Positions 25,897 to 37,430 of a stretch of 64,000 nucleotides of DNA are shown here, piece after piece. Position numbers and translations under genes: made by a program. The notes under the pieces are model-generated. The model was not told where the DNA came from. It ran no database searches and saw only the letters and a list, made by a program, of their open reading frames with translations. Origin of the DNA: Cavia porcellus (Eukaryota; Chordata; Mammalia; Rodentia; Caviidae); NCBI RefSeq assembly GCF_034190915.1, contig NW_026947507.1, positions 15,820,501 to 15,884,500 of the forward strand, written 5' to 3'. Each line of letters starts with the position of its first letter. Position 1 is the stretch's first letter.

Positions 25897-26236
25897 TGTC
25901 ATGGTTTATGTTTGTGTCTCCCAGGCCTCATGAGTTTGCATTGTTCATTTGTGATGGTTCATTGTATAGTGCTTGGATTGATGGTGTCAGTGCTCCACCA
26001 TATATGGGTGGAGCCAGAATGTGATGTAATGGCAGGAAGAAGGTGTGTTTTTCTCTTTGCTAGTTCGAGTTTGCTGTGGGCGGCCACCATGAACTGCAGC
26101 CCAGCCATGCCTGCCTGTCTTGGAGCCAACTGAGTGTGGACTGAAACCTCCAAAAACTGTAAGAAATAAACCTTTCCTTTCTCAACTTTGGGCTTCAGGT
26201 ATTTTGTCTCAGCAACGAGTAAAAAATAACTAAGAC
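25897..26236 (+). repeat. 5' LTR, MaLR type
   Basis: 340 bp, TG...CA ends. The 3' half follows the usual MaLR pattern: a Cys/Ala-rich-looking GC patch, GTGGACTGAAACCTCC, AATAAA at 26165-26170, then TTTGTCTCAGCAACGAG and AACTAAGACA at the end. The segment AAATTTGGTACCAGGAGTGG directly after it matches the usual MaLR start of the internal part. Confidence 0.75.
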
Positions 26237-27076
26237 AGAAATTTGGTACCAGGAGTGGCGTCCTTTGCTGTGACTATACCTGGCCATGTGACTTGAGAGC
26301 CTTAGAAATTAATTTGAAAGTATTTGAGATACTGGCCAAAGAGACAGCCCCTGTGTGCTGTATTATTTTGGAGACTCTGGTCGGAACCTAGAAGATCGGA
26401 GTACTGATGGAAATGCTGCCAATTAAGATGAAGCTTGGGAGGCTGCTTTTGAGAAAGACTGCAATGTCTGCTGAAGTCCAGGTAGTATATTCTGCTTTAG
26501 ATGAAAGTTGGTCTTCTTGTTTGTATTTAGAGATATTACCTGGGTGGCAGAAGAATTTCAGTTCAGTCTACTTTTGGGATGGTAGCATGGTTATTTTAGA
26601 GAACTTTCGACCAGATGTATTTTGAAATTTAGAGCAAAGGGCCAGTAGAGTAATTTAAAACACTTGGCCAAGAAGAAGGCTTCATTGGAACTGTGGGTTG
26701 TAAAGATGAAACAGAGAACATGGTTCATGGAAGAATAGGATAATGGAAAAATCAAGAGTACATTTGAATTTCAGGAGATTCTTATATTTGAGTCTTGCCA
26801 TGCCATGTTAAAGTTAATGGGAAGCAAGGACTGTGATTGTAATTGTTCTTTTACTGTGCTTTTAATGTTTTATATGTTTGTAACCCAGTTGATTTGTCAA
26901 AGTACTGTGTTTTAATGTTGAACCTTGGTCACCCTTTAAATGTTTTGTGTTTGATGCAGGAATTAAGTGTAAAAAGTTGTGAATATATGTAATTGTTTTA
27001 TTAATGTAACAAATCTGCCACTAAGGACTATAGGTTAAGGTAATGCGTGTGGTAATTAAGTTGACCAGGGGTGGAT

Positions 27077-27858
27077 TGTTATGGTTCGATAACTAGTGGT
27101 CAACTTAACGCCAGCTGGATTACATCAGCATGTATTGAGAGAAGATGCTCCACCTGAGGAGGGTTGCCAGGATAAATAGGTGGAGAAGAAGAGAGGTGTG
27201 AGGGGGATTGAGGCGTTATGGAGGCATTGTTAGTTCTCCTACAAGTTGCTGTCTGAGCTGTTGGTTCTGCTGGAGAAGCTTTGGTCTTCACATCGAGCAT
27301 TGCTTCCTGGCTCTGGAGGGGAAGACATGTGCTGCCTGGTCTCCAGGGTGAACTCCTCACGCTGCTTCCTGGCACGTTCCCGACTGTGCTTGTCGTCGGA
27401 GGAGCTCGGGGCCTCCGTGTTGCTGAGGACAGTTGTGGTTCCTTTCAGGACAGCCCCGTTCTTTGTTGTGAGTGTGACTTCTCAGCTCCAATGTAGAACC
27501 CTCATCCCACTAGCACAGCTCCTTCATCCTGCTGGCATGGACTTTCTGGCTTCCACCGCTGAGCCTTGGGTCTTCTCAGCACGAATCCGTAAAAGAGACT
27601 GGCGTGAGTCCTTGTGGGCCCTGGACTTCCAGTTGGACTCGTGGAGGCGTTGTCCTGAGCTCTGGGTTTTTTTATCTGGACTCATGTGGGACATTGCCGT
27701 GGGGTTTAGGCTCTTGACTTAAATAATCTATGTCTTTGGTGTTGCGGATAGATTTCCTGCATTCTCCTGTGTTAATTTTCAGTGACCATTATAAAAATAT
27801 TATAAACTCCATGTCCTGACCTGAGTTGTTCTCTGTGTAATAACCCCAGACTACAACA
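27077..27858 (+). repeat. Distal LTR-like block, ERVL-like, unidentified
   Basis: About 780 bp beginning TGTTATGGTTCGATAACTAG and ending GACTACAACA. It is more GC-rich than its surroundings. The first bases and the 'GTCAACTT' segment recall ERVL LTRs, but I cannot name the family. A 158-codon open frame at 27246-27722 lies wholly inside it and looks fortuitous. An alternative reading is a separate solo LTR with TGGAT repeats (27072-27076 and 27861-27865), which would need a non-canonical 3' end. Confidence 0.5.
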
Positions 27859-27863
27859 CCTGG

Positions 27864-29036
27864 ATACCATTTTTTCAGTCCATTTTATAAGTAGATTGAT
27901 TAAAAATATGACTTCCTATATTATTAAGATGAAAATTTTGAAAGTTATTTTAAAATCACCATCATTTAAAGGATTGTTTTCTTTTTAAAATTCTAAAATT
28001 ATTGCATTCAGCACAAGAAGTAAGATCTGTAAAATTTATGGAAATTGTTTTACTTCCATTTTTTAGTATATGGGGGAAAGCTTCATCTCTAATAATTTTG
28101 CTCCCCTGTTCATGTACTCAAACCCTTTCACTTCTGTGCATGTCTTTCTGATAATTGTGGTGCTACAATTATGAATAAAGTACATTTTCTCTTCTTGAAG
28201 ATCTTATAAGCAGTGAGAAGCCAACATACATCTTCTTAAGTAAGTAAAAATGGAGGCAGTAGGAAATAATAACAGCATTTAACACAGTATTATCAATTCA
28301 AGAAGTAATAGGGATGCTATTTAAACAACATCACAAAGATTGGGAAGTCAGTTTCAAAATAAATGGTGGAGAAAAATTCTAGAAACAAGTAAAGATTATG
28401 TATGAAGTCACAATACAATCAAGCAGTAAGGCGAATTCAGGGAATTATGAATAATTCCAATTTTTTAACCATAATGGGACATAGGGAATAATAAGATGAG
28501 ATCTAATGGGAAGACAAGATTCAGATTGGATTTTTATTTAATTTGTATGTAGCGAGAGCCTGAAATAAGACCCTTGAGGGAAAATTGAGAAAGTAGAATA
28601 AATTTATGCATACCTACAATAGGACTATCTAACAGGTATGTTATTCAAGGGATGGAAATCTGATGTAGGTGGAGGTTTGAAGCCACAGAAAATCGAAAGT
28701 ATTCAAAAAATTAAAGATAAATGACATTTCTGGATTAAATTGACAACTATTAGTAGTAATAAAATCTCTATAATAAAGGGCAGGTTGAGGTTGGGAAAGC
28801 TAAACCTATTCATTTATATTTGGACCTCAAACTTCCGGTAGGATATCTGCATAATGCTCTCATTTAGGATGTTGGGAACCATTAACTTGGGATTCAAAAT
28901 AAAATTATGAGATAGACACATGTATTTGAAAAATTCTGAATGTAATCATGTAGGGTGAGACAATCAGAGCTTGAAAGACAGAGGTCTAAGAGATAGATGT
29001 TTAAAAACTAACACAAATAAGGGGAAATTGATCAAT
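27864..29036. other. Gene-free AT-rich DNA
   Basis: Lies between two LTR elements; nothing recognisable inside. Confidence 0.6.
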
Positions 29037-29041
29037 GATAC

Positions 29042-29074
29042 TGTTTATTCAGGATTCTCCAGAAAAACAATCAA

Positions 29075-29108
<34 letters not shown>

Positions 29109-29458
29109 ACATGTGAGGTATAAGGAATTAGCTTATATGATTTTGAAGGCTGGCAAGTCCAAAATGTTTAAGGCCAGGAAGAAAGGCTGCAGACTTAGAG
29201 AAAAGTAGCTTTTTTGAGTTAGAAGGAGGCCTCCTACCAGAAGTTTTTCCCCTTCAGAGAGATCAGCCCTGTTCTATTAGTTTTCACCTGTTTTGATGAG
29301 GCTCACCATCATATGAACAGGATCTGCACTACTCAAAGACAACAGGTTAATATTTTAAGTTTACCAAAATTAACATTGCAGAAACATTTAGAATAATGCT
29401 TTATCAAATGCTGGGTATCATAACTTTACCAAGTTGACACATAAAATTACCATTCACA
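29042..29458 (-). repeat. Solo LTR, ERVL MLT2-like
   Basis: On the minus strand it begins TGTGAATGGTAATTTTATGT followed by GTCAACTTGG, and ends with TTCTGGAGAATCCTGAATAA, the standard order of MLT2-type ERVL LTRs. GATAC occurs at both edges (29037-29041 and 29459-29463), a perfect 5-bp duplication. A (TG)n run (29077-29106) has grown where the family carries an AT-rich stretch. No internal region is attached, so it is a solo LTR left by recombination. Confidence 0.82.
29077..29106. repeat. (GT)n microsatellite
   Basis: A pure GT run of 30 bases inside the MLT2-like LTR. Confidence 0.97.
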
Positions 29459-29463
29459 GATAC

Positions 29464-30864
29464 TAAGGAGGATTCAATAGATAGAGAGAGAAATATGGAA
29501 GAGAGAAATGGAGGGTTCTCATGAAACAAAAAGAGGAAAGGATTTCGAGAAAACAAGTGGCCCAGAAGGTTTTAAGTAAAATAGGACCTGAAAATATACT
29601 AACCCCTAAAGTGGTAGGGAGTCACTCTAGCAGAACATCTGTCCTTTGCCAGAAGACAAAAAGCAAAATGTTGAGAAGTGAGATATGTGGAGATACTGTA
29701 CCTTAGTAGTGCTAGTAAAATTTTAGCTGGCGAATAGAAAAAGGCTATGGCCAAGGGGAGGAGAGGTTGAAGGGGAAATGCTTGCAATGAGATTTGGAAG
29801 GAAATCAAATAAACTTGCTAAGATTAACACCTTGGGTGCTGATAGTAAATGTCACTATATCTCAACATGTTAACACTCTAGGTGTAACTGCAACTTAATA
29901 GAGATCCTTAGAAACACAATACATTCATCATAGAGGGTGATTCACTAGTAGGTGAATTTAAGAGGTGCTTGAGGAAGAGGGGTGTATTTTGGATGATCTG
30001 AGGTTGATCGAACAAAATCACAATCAGTTGTGTGAGCTGCAAGGTAGATTAGATGAAAAGTGACAGCCATAGAATTGCTTAGAGCACATATTAAACATCA
30101 TTTCCTCAAATCATTTTTCATTATCAATAATTTAATGAAAGCCATTTAATATTCATAAACAAATTTTATTAATATTCTCATTCACTTTCCGTTTTCTTAT
30201 AACTTTTTCAGATCAACAGAAAGTGAAGGAATGGTGATAGACATGAAATCCTCATTCGCTCAGTAAGCATATTATTGGTGATCTCTAAGACTTGAATCCA
30301 GACCAGTGTTCTTTCTTTCATTCAATCTATTACAGTCTAAAATAAAGAAAAATTATCTACCACAATATATATAGAAGAAGATCTTTTCTTTATGGTAGCC
30401 AATTACTATGAATTATGTTGTAATTTAAGTTATATGGCTTATTATTTCAATTTTTCACAAAACTTACCACAAATGAAAGAAACTACAGCTTGATTCCAGG
30501 ATTTCATACAGTAAATATTTGCAAAATGTGAAGTCTTAGCTCCTATGATTTCATAAGGTATATGACACATTTTTGGTTGTTGTCTCAAAACAAATTTTGA
30601 AAAACTGCAAAAGCTTATCTGTTCCACATGGCTTGGGCAATCAGTTATTATGCCCCATTTTAAGAATCACCTTTCAGTATAATGGGTTGTGGTAACTACT
30701 TCTAACATATCTCATTATTTTGTGGGAATATAATCATTTCAGTGAGTTGTTTTAAATTTAGGAATTAAAAAAATTCAATGTGTTAGGGGAACTAGTATCA
30801 TTTTTCTAATATTTTTTGAAGAATACAAGATGAGAAGATTTTATTTTTTTAAATATTTGGAATT
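29464..30864. other. Gene-free AT-rich DNA
   Basis: Nothing recognisable; short frames at 29521-29808 are unsupported. Confidence 0.6.
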
Positions 30865-30966
30865 AGATTTTTTTTTTTTTCTTTTTGTACCAGGAGTTGA
30901 ACTTACAATCTTCCTTGTACTTGCCAAGGCAGATGCTTATGCCATTGAACTAAACCCCTAGCTCTA
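30865..30966 (-). repeat. ID-type SINE
   Basis: T-run then GTACCAGGAGTTGAACTTAC, TTGTACTTGCCAAGGCAGAT, GCTTATGCCATTGAACTAAA and CCCCTAGCTC: a diverged ID head in antisense with its A-tail on the left. Confidence 0.8.
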
Positions 30967-31049
30967 GAATTAGAAGTTTTAAAAATAAATCCTGGTATTG
31001 AAAAATTTCCAGTGTTTTATCTAAATTAATGTTTTGCTACGGAAAAATT

Positions 31050-31148
31050 AAAAAAAAAATGTTTAGTTATTTATTGCTCCTAGGAATCAAACTCATGACC
31101 TCGCAATTGCCAGGCAGGCACTTGTGTCACTGAACTAAACCCCTGGCG
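31050..31148 (-). repeat. ID-type SINE
   Basis: GCTCCTAGGAATCAAACTCA, TGACCTCGCAATTGCCAGGC, AGGCACTTGTGTCACTGAAC and TAAACCCCTGGC: another diverged ID head, same orientation and only about 85 bases from the previous one. Confidence 0.78.
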
Positions 31149-31687
31149 TTGGCTTTAGCCCTTTAGATCTCCTTGTCTTTTTCTTGATCTGGAATAAAAA
31201 CAGTGGTTTTGTTCTTGTTTCTTTTAGATCAGTGGCTGAAGTGCAAGAAACAGAGTTATATTAAAGGCACTAACAATTGTGCAAAAAGGCCTTTGAGTAT
31301 GTAAATTCATTGCAGGTATACAATTGTCTTCTAAATTAGGTTTGACTAAGTTGAGTCATGTGAAATTATTGCTTTGCAGGTCAAAAGTTGTACAATATTA
31401 GTAATTTTGGTTAACTTAACCTAAAAGTATTTTCACTCTTGTAAAGAAATTGACACTCAGGAGTTATTACTCAGACATGCCAAATAGCTAGCATATTGCA
31501 TAGTATACAATCATAATTTGGTACTCCATTGTTTTGAAACTCAAATTTGGTACTTGATGAATTTTCATAGAAAAATTTTGCCCTACTATTTACTGTCTGC
31601 TTGTTACTTGCTGTGCAAGGTAGAACTTGTTGGTACTGATGCCACTGTGACATTTTTCTTTTTCCAGCCAAAACACTTTTCTTCTTG

Positions 31688-31710
31688 TTTTTTTTTTTTT
31701 TTTTTTTTTT
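31688..31710. repeat. Poly(T) run
   Basis: About 22 T followed by GGTATTTGTGGCATCTCTTG, which is not a recognisable SINE. Confidence 0.9.
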
Positions 31711-32336
31711 TGGTATTTGTGGCATCTCTTGGAGCCAACTAATGATGAATACCAAGTACCATTATATATCAAATTCTGATTTCTTTATTGTATCATTCAT
31801 TTCTTAAGAAAATTAAATGTCAATAATCAATCTTTAAGAAAAGTTTGGAGTTTCAATGTCTCAAAATTCACCTGTAGGCACTATTTTTTGTGTTTAACCA
31901 TGGCCTAATCAAGTAGAGAAAAGGGAAAAGGAGTCACCTAAAAGACCTTCAAAATTAGAACAATTTGAACAACAAAATAAATAAAGCAGCACTGATTTGT
32001 AACTGTAAGCATACAGCATAGATCCATTAATCCATACTTATATAAATAAATGGCGGAATAAATAAGTAGAGAGGTGAAAATAAATCTGTGTAAAATTCAA
32101 AATTTTTATGTATTTACCCCACCCTCTGTTCTCAACTCTTAAGTGAAAACTGAAAATTGTGATTTGCTTTCAATAAGAAGATTACAGAATGGGATAAAAT
32201 AACTTTACATACAAAAGAAAAAATCTGACAAACACTACTGCATGTTCAGTGACCAAGGTTAACCTTCGTGGTGATGTGTCATATTGATAGCAAGTAGTTT
32301 TGATATGATATGATGAGCATGGCAATTTATCTCTGT

Positions 32337-32790
32337 GATCTTCCTCACTAGAACTCATAACCACCACCTCTCAGCCCCATCTAATCATGAGAAAAACATC
32401 ACACAAATCCCAACCGAAGGGCATTCTACAAAATACCTGCTTAATACTCTTCAAAACTGTGAAGGTCATCAAAAACAAGGAAGTCCAAGAAACCATCCAA
32501 GCCAAGCAGAACCAAAGAAGACAGGACAACCGCCTGTTGAGTGCTGAATTGGCAAGGACTCTGTACCAGAAATAGAGCATTCAATTAAAAAACAGAGAAA
32601 TCTGAAAGAAGCATGAAATATTATGGCTGAAATAAAGTATCTATATTAAGCATTAAGTATAGTAAGCATTAAACATTAAGACCTAAAGCAACACACTAAT
32701 GAAAACTACTAACGGGAACTAGGTTTGAGTTCATGAAATTTGTACTATTATTGTAACTTTTTGATAAATATATCTATGTCACATAATTTT
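32337..32790 (+). mobile_element. Ancient L1 3' UTR fragment (probable)
   Basis: Contains CTAATCATGAGAAAAACATC, CAAATCCCAA, GGGCATTCTACAAAATACCT and CTGTGAAGGTCATCAAAAAC in the order I know from old mammalian L1M-type 3' ends, then decayed A-rich sequence. The short frames here are non-coding relics. Assignment to L1 rather than another old repeat is from memory of the consensus. Confidence 0.55.
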
Positions 32791-34519
32791 TAAATGTTTT
32801 AGTTTAAAGTCAGTTACTAGCACATTTTTAATTTAGTGCAAAATTAAAGTGTTAGTGTTTTTTGTAGAAAGACAGTGTACATATATATTTTTAATAATAA
32901 TAGAATACCAATTACTTGAAGGACTTAAACAAAAAGTAAGGGCTATTTTGAATACAGCGTGTCTTAAACATCATACATATATTATTTATTTATGTGTATT
33001 TTTAGAAAACTTATACTATTATTAACAGTGATATGGCTTAAAAAACAAATCACTCACAAATATTGCTGATATTTCTAGGAACTTCAAAAGAAAATAAAGA
33101 CCGACTAAGGCTTGAAAATAAATAAATGCTTTATGATAGCAGAAAATAAACTAATGAGAATAAGAAAAATGTGTCCAAGGCACGAGCTTTTCAGTGAGAG
33201 GCTCCTGGCTCTGTACTTACTCTCCTCTTTTAACTGCAAATTTTTCAAAAGAGCTCAGTATACAATGCTGAGACTAAAGAATTAATTGACAGTTACATTC
33301 TAAACTGTTGGGCAATTAAAGGAATTAAAATTACCACTAAATATACAAATAGCTATAAGACATTCTTCTTAAATTCAAGCTAACCTTTTCAAAAATTGAA
33401 AACAATGTAAAAATTGAAATAATACAACAGTGTTCTTGCTTCAAGCGTGGATAAAGACACAACTTCTTTGCTTTTAGGCATTGATAGTCAACTTTTATTT
33501 GTTCAGTATAATCAAATTCATTGTACTCCTAGTGTGCTACAAAATGTGCAGTCTTGTGGTTCTTTTTTCAATCTTTCTGTTTCATAGAAAAGAAAGAAAT
33601 TTAATACTTTCAACAAGTGCACAAGACACACTGGAGAACATGGGATATTTTTCCAAATTTCTAAAATAACCAGAATGGTTAGTAATACTTCCTAAGAACT
33701 CAGAGGAAGTTTGATTATGTGTAAAGTTATTTAATGCATAAATGTTTACTATTAATCAAGTAATGTTGCTGAAGTGTCCCATGTTATTACTTTGCTACTA
33801 TTTTTCTATTAAAAAATATTCCAGAGGACTTATTTCAAATGCAATGCATCCCCTTTTCTATAACATCTTTAGAATGTAGTCATTTCATATCATCTATCAC
33901 CTCTGTCACAATTTTGTTAAGATTTCTAACCTCTCAAACTTACTTCTCTTATTACAGACCACATGATTTATGAGTACCGATAGCTACAGAGACAGATGTG
34001 AGATTAGCATTGTAACCTATCCAGGATCACCTCAGAAACAGTTTCTTCTGAAATGTACTGTCACATTGAAAAGGAATTACAACAATTTTGGGATAATTCT
34101 GACATGTACTTTTAAACTTGCTTGCTCAATTGTAAAGAAAAAAAGTAGAAATTGGAAAAATTGAGCTATTTGCTTTGACTTAAAAATAATATGGGCTTTT
34201 AATTAAAGATTCATTGTAAGAAATTTCAGTTGTCTAACATCTTACATATTTTCTATAACAAAAGTATACAAGTCATTAAGAATTGAAATAAATGAGTGAT
34301 TTTAATATTCCATTGGAAATATATTAGAATATATCCTTTTAAAAATGATTTTGTGCCACAAGAATGCTTTAAACATTATGGAAAAGAAAATTTAAAACGT
34401 AACAGTACATTTTGATTCAATATTAAGTGTTAAGTATCTGAGGAAGAAAACATGAGAATGTTGCCTAAAAATAATTTATAGGAAGAAATTTTGGAAATAG
34501 AAACGCAATAGATTTACAG
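32791..34519. other. Gene-free AT-rich DNA
   Basis: Nothing recognisable before the open segment at 34520. Confidence 0.6.
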
Positions 34520-34684
34520 AAATTTGTCAAAACCTTCCCTAAGTGTTCATCACAACAGTTACCAACCATCGATGTGAAAATTACTTATTACACTGAACCT
34601 TTCTGGCGTAAACCCAAAATAGCATGGCTAGGTCCAACAGGGATAGCTCGGATCTTTCTACAAGAGAGACATCCTGGAGTTCAG
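34520..34684 (+). other. Unexplained 55-codon open segment with splice-like edges
   Basis: The frame is open from about 34476 to 34727 without an ATG. The part 34520-34684 (165 bases, 55 codons) is preceded by TTTACAG and followed by CAG/GTGAGC, a strong donor match. It is relatively GC-balanced in a very AT-rich region. The translation includes KITYYTEPFWRKPK and LGPTGIARIFLQERHPG. I do not recognise a family. The upstream acceptor is weak because it has no pyrimidine tract. It may be a lone exon, a conserved non-coding element or chance. Confidence 0.3.
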
Positions 34685-34768
34685 GTGAGCAATCAGTTAC
34701 GGAAAATGAAGCTTAATGCAACTGAATAGCTTTCCTACAAGCATTGACTGCTCTCTAAACTTTCATCT

Positions 34769-35076
34769 ACGCCTGTGCTACTCCAAGTGTGGTCTTCAGG
34801 CCAGCAGCATCAGTGGCATCTTAGGTTTTGTTTAAAAAAAAAAAATCTCAGGCTCCATCCCAAATGGATTCCAAACACTTCATTCTCACACTGAAATCAG
34901 AGAAAGACTGACTTATTATTCTTGCCTGTATATTATGTAGAATTAAATGGAAACATTTAAAAAGCATTAGTGGTCAGAACTCACTCCAGGGCAATTAAAT
35001 CAGAATCTCTGGGTTTGTAGCCAGACATCAATATGTTTTGAACTGCAGTTACGAGTTTAAATTGTCTGAGAACCAA
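34769..35076 (+). repeat. MER5-type DNA transposon (hAT-Charlie), split
   Basis: The left part (CTACTCCAAGTGTGGTCTTC, AGGCCAGCAGCATCAGTGGC, ATCTCAGGCTCCATCCCA) and the right part (AAATCAGAATCTCTGGGTTT, TTTAAATTGTCTGAGAACC) are the two ends of a MER5-like non-autonomous element. About 100 unmatched bases (34862-34960) separate them, so it is longer than the usual 190 bp and may carry an insertion or be two overlapping pieces. Confidence 0.7.
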
Positions 35077-35266
35077 GACCAGGTCAATTTTATCTACTTA
35101 TTCTGTAACATCTGAACCACTTTCTTCCTTAAGAGGAGCCCAATGGTAGTTTTACATTTAGGACTTTGCATCATGGTTCAAATTTATTTGATTCTACTCT
35201 AACTCTGATTTTATTCTTTCTTCTTCTTTACTTAACATTTCTAATTCACATATCAAACTCCTGATG

Positions 35267-35269
<3 letters not shown>

Positions 35270-35313
<44 letters not shown>
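35270..35313. repeat. (CA)n microsatellite
   Basis: A pure CA run of about 44 bases. Confidence 0.97.
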
Positions 35314-35494
35314 ACAGATTGTGTTTCCATTCTTTATATATTTAGATGAAATGATTTGAGTGGAACTCTAAATTATTCAGAAGCTTCCCTGTCTCAAATA
35401 CCAGTAAATTTTTTTTGTCCCCTTAAGGAACTGTGATGAAAACATTCCTATGTGTGAGTTATTTTGTGAAGCACACATTTCTTTCTATTACTTC

Positions 35495-35521
35495 ATCTCT
35501 CTCCCTCTCTCTCTGTCTCTG

Positions 35522-35582
<61 letters not shown>

Positions 35583-35605
35583 CTCTCTCTGTCTCTCTCC
35601 TCCTT
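35495..35605. repeat. (CT)n polypyrimidine tract
   Basis: About 110 bases of almost pure C/T with TCTG interruptions. It lies 15 bases before a purine-rich tract (35621-35666). Open frames of 75-113 codons here, made of Ser/Leu or Arg/Glu, are low-complexity artefacts. Confidence 0.95.
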
Positions 35606-35620
35606 CATAAATTACACACA

Positions 35621-35666
35621 CAGAGAAGCAGAGAGACAGAGACAGAGGGGTGGGAGAGAGAGAGGA
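35621..35666. repeat. (GA)-rich purine tract
   Basis: CAGAGAAGCAGAGAGACAGA and GGGAGAGAGAGAGG: purine-rich partner of the upstream pyrimidine tract, able in principle to pair with it as a long hairpin. Confidence 0.85.
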
Positions 35667-37309
35667 AATTAATTTAAAATGGTAAAAATATATTGGGAAC
35701 AATTTCCTGAAATACTTAGTAGTGAACAAATTATCTTTTGTAATAAGAAAAGGCATATGCCAAGAAAGGGGAGCAAATTTACAGTGGTAATGAATTGTGT
35801 GACCTTGCGTGCAGGGATTCCTGACCATCAACACTCCTATTTGAAGACACTCTATGAGAGTTTCAGAAACCCTAATAATAGCTGGAAGGATTGCTCCTCA
35901 GGCTTCCAATCAATAATCAGAAGAAAAGTTATTTTTTATACATCTTCCTTGGTCTCTAGTTATACTTTTGTTTGTATTTTTTGTTAATCTTACTAGGGTG
36001 AATTCTGAGTGAGAAGTAGGAGCATTTTAAAGAAATTTCACTTTTGTTTGTATTCATCTTTAAATTCAAGTTTTATTGGAAGAGAAATTTGGAAAGTTTA
36101 AAGTAGGAAGTTGGAAATTGAAATATTGAAAATCCCTTATTTAACCATGATACTGCCATGCAAAAATTATGCTCAGCAAGTCATGTAATTAGTTACAGCA
36201 GTACCTTGGTTCATAAATACTTCTTTTGAAAACAATTTGGATCTCAAATTTTGGTTTGAAAAATTTGTGCCTTGGGTCACACTCTCCACATAGAATGAGA
36301 AACACAACTGCATGTTTCTTTCTCGTGCAAACACTAATGCAGCCATCTTCCTCCAAATTGTAAAACAAATTAAGTTTGTGAACACTGTATATACAGTAAC
36401 ATTCCTCTTTCCCCAGCAAAAAGATAATTGAACTATATATTTTATTTGAGTAATAGCTGATTAAGTTTTCACTTGCTGTCAATATGTATTTTTCAGGGGT
36501 GAGCTATTTTTAAAAAGGGGCTATTTTAAAATAGGAAAATATTATTTCTTAATTTTCCTAAAACAGGAAGCAAGACTGCCTTCTGTATGTCGACGGCCTC
36601 CTGCATAGGAAGTGTGCTAGGTCTCTAACCCCTACTTCTGCTCAGTTCAGTCAGTGAGAAGCACAAGCAGAAAGCTGAAAACTAGAAGCCCTTCTTGTAC
36701 CATTTCAGGTGCATCACCGGCAATGATTATGTCACGTCCCTGACTTGTTTCCAGCTTCTTGGCTCAGTAAGGCACACATTCTCACCTTGCTCTTCAAGCC
36801 TGAAGTATGAAGCAACCCTGTGCTATTAGTAATCTCTGTTTTTTCTCAGAGACCCTATTGGATTTGTAGCTCTTTTAACTTCAATGAACCAGTATCCTAT
36901 ATGGAATCACGTGACTTGCATCTTGTTATTTTGACTGTACCTAGCTAACCAAATGGTATCCCGAGAAGGAATTAAGATATAGAGCTTGGGATCTGGCTTT
37001 GATTTATACTGGCTTTCACTTCCTGGAAAGTTTATTACCCATAAGTTTCATAGTGTGTCTTCTGCATATTATACTTATGTCTGTATGGTCTTTCTTTATG
37101 TAACTCCTCAAAGCACTTATCAAAGCCGACACTGTAAGTTTGTGGCTCTGCTTTCTCTAAAATCATACAGGAGACATTAAATATCAAACCACAGTAGTTA
37201 TAAAAAGAGCTAATTTTGAGTATTAAACATACATTTGTTTTATGCTTATGTTTTACCTGTATTATTCTCCTATAGTTCACAATAAAATATAAAGTGGATA
37301 CCAAGTTAT

Positions 37310-37430
37310 GCTATGTAACAGATATAAAAAATGGAGATTTAGGGAATTCACACAAAGTAACCAACATTATCATATAGCCAGCTCTGAACCAATGTCAGAA
37401 TCCAAGCCTTAACCAAGCTGTTCCCCTAAT
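37310..37430 (+). repeat. MIR-like fragment (weak)
   Basis: AGCCAGCTCTGAACCAATGT, CAGAATCCAAGCC resembles the 3' part of MIR ('GCCAGGATTCGAACCCAGGC'). Low certainty. Confidence 0.35.

Larger units (their letters stand above)
25897..27858 (+). mobile_element. MaLR/ERVL-like LTR retroelement, possibly chimeric
   Basis: The unit starts TGTCATGG and ends CTACAACA, and is flanked by CCTGG at 25892-25896 and at 27859-27863, as expected for a 5-bp retroviral duplication. It has a 5' LTR (25897-26236), a primer-binding-like segment (TTTGGTACCAGGAGTGG) just inside, an 840-bp internal region without coding capacity, a purine-rich GACCAGGGGTGGAT before TG at 27077, and a distal LTR-like block to 27858. 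The two terminal blocks differ in length and sequence, which is odd for one insertion. Nesting or recombination is likely. It carries no usable gag, pol or env frame. Confidence 0.65.

Noticed and set aside
27246..27722. 158-codon plus-strand frame as a host gene
   Set aside because: It sits wholly within an LTR-like block, has no recognisable domain and no exon context. Kept only as a low-interest observation.
35433..35834. Frames of 75-113 codons with Ser/Leu or Arg/Glu runs
   Set aside because: They are translations of the CT/GA simple repeat.
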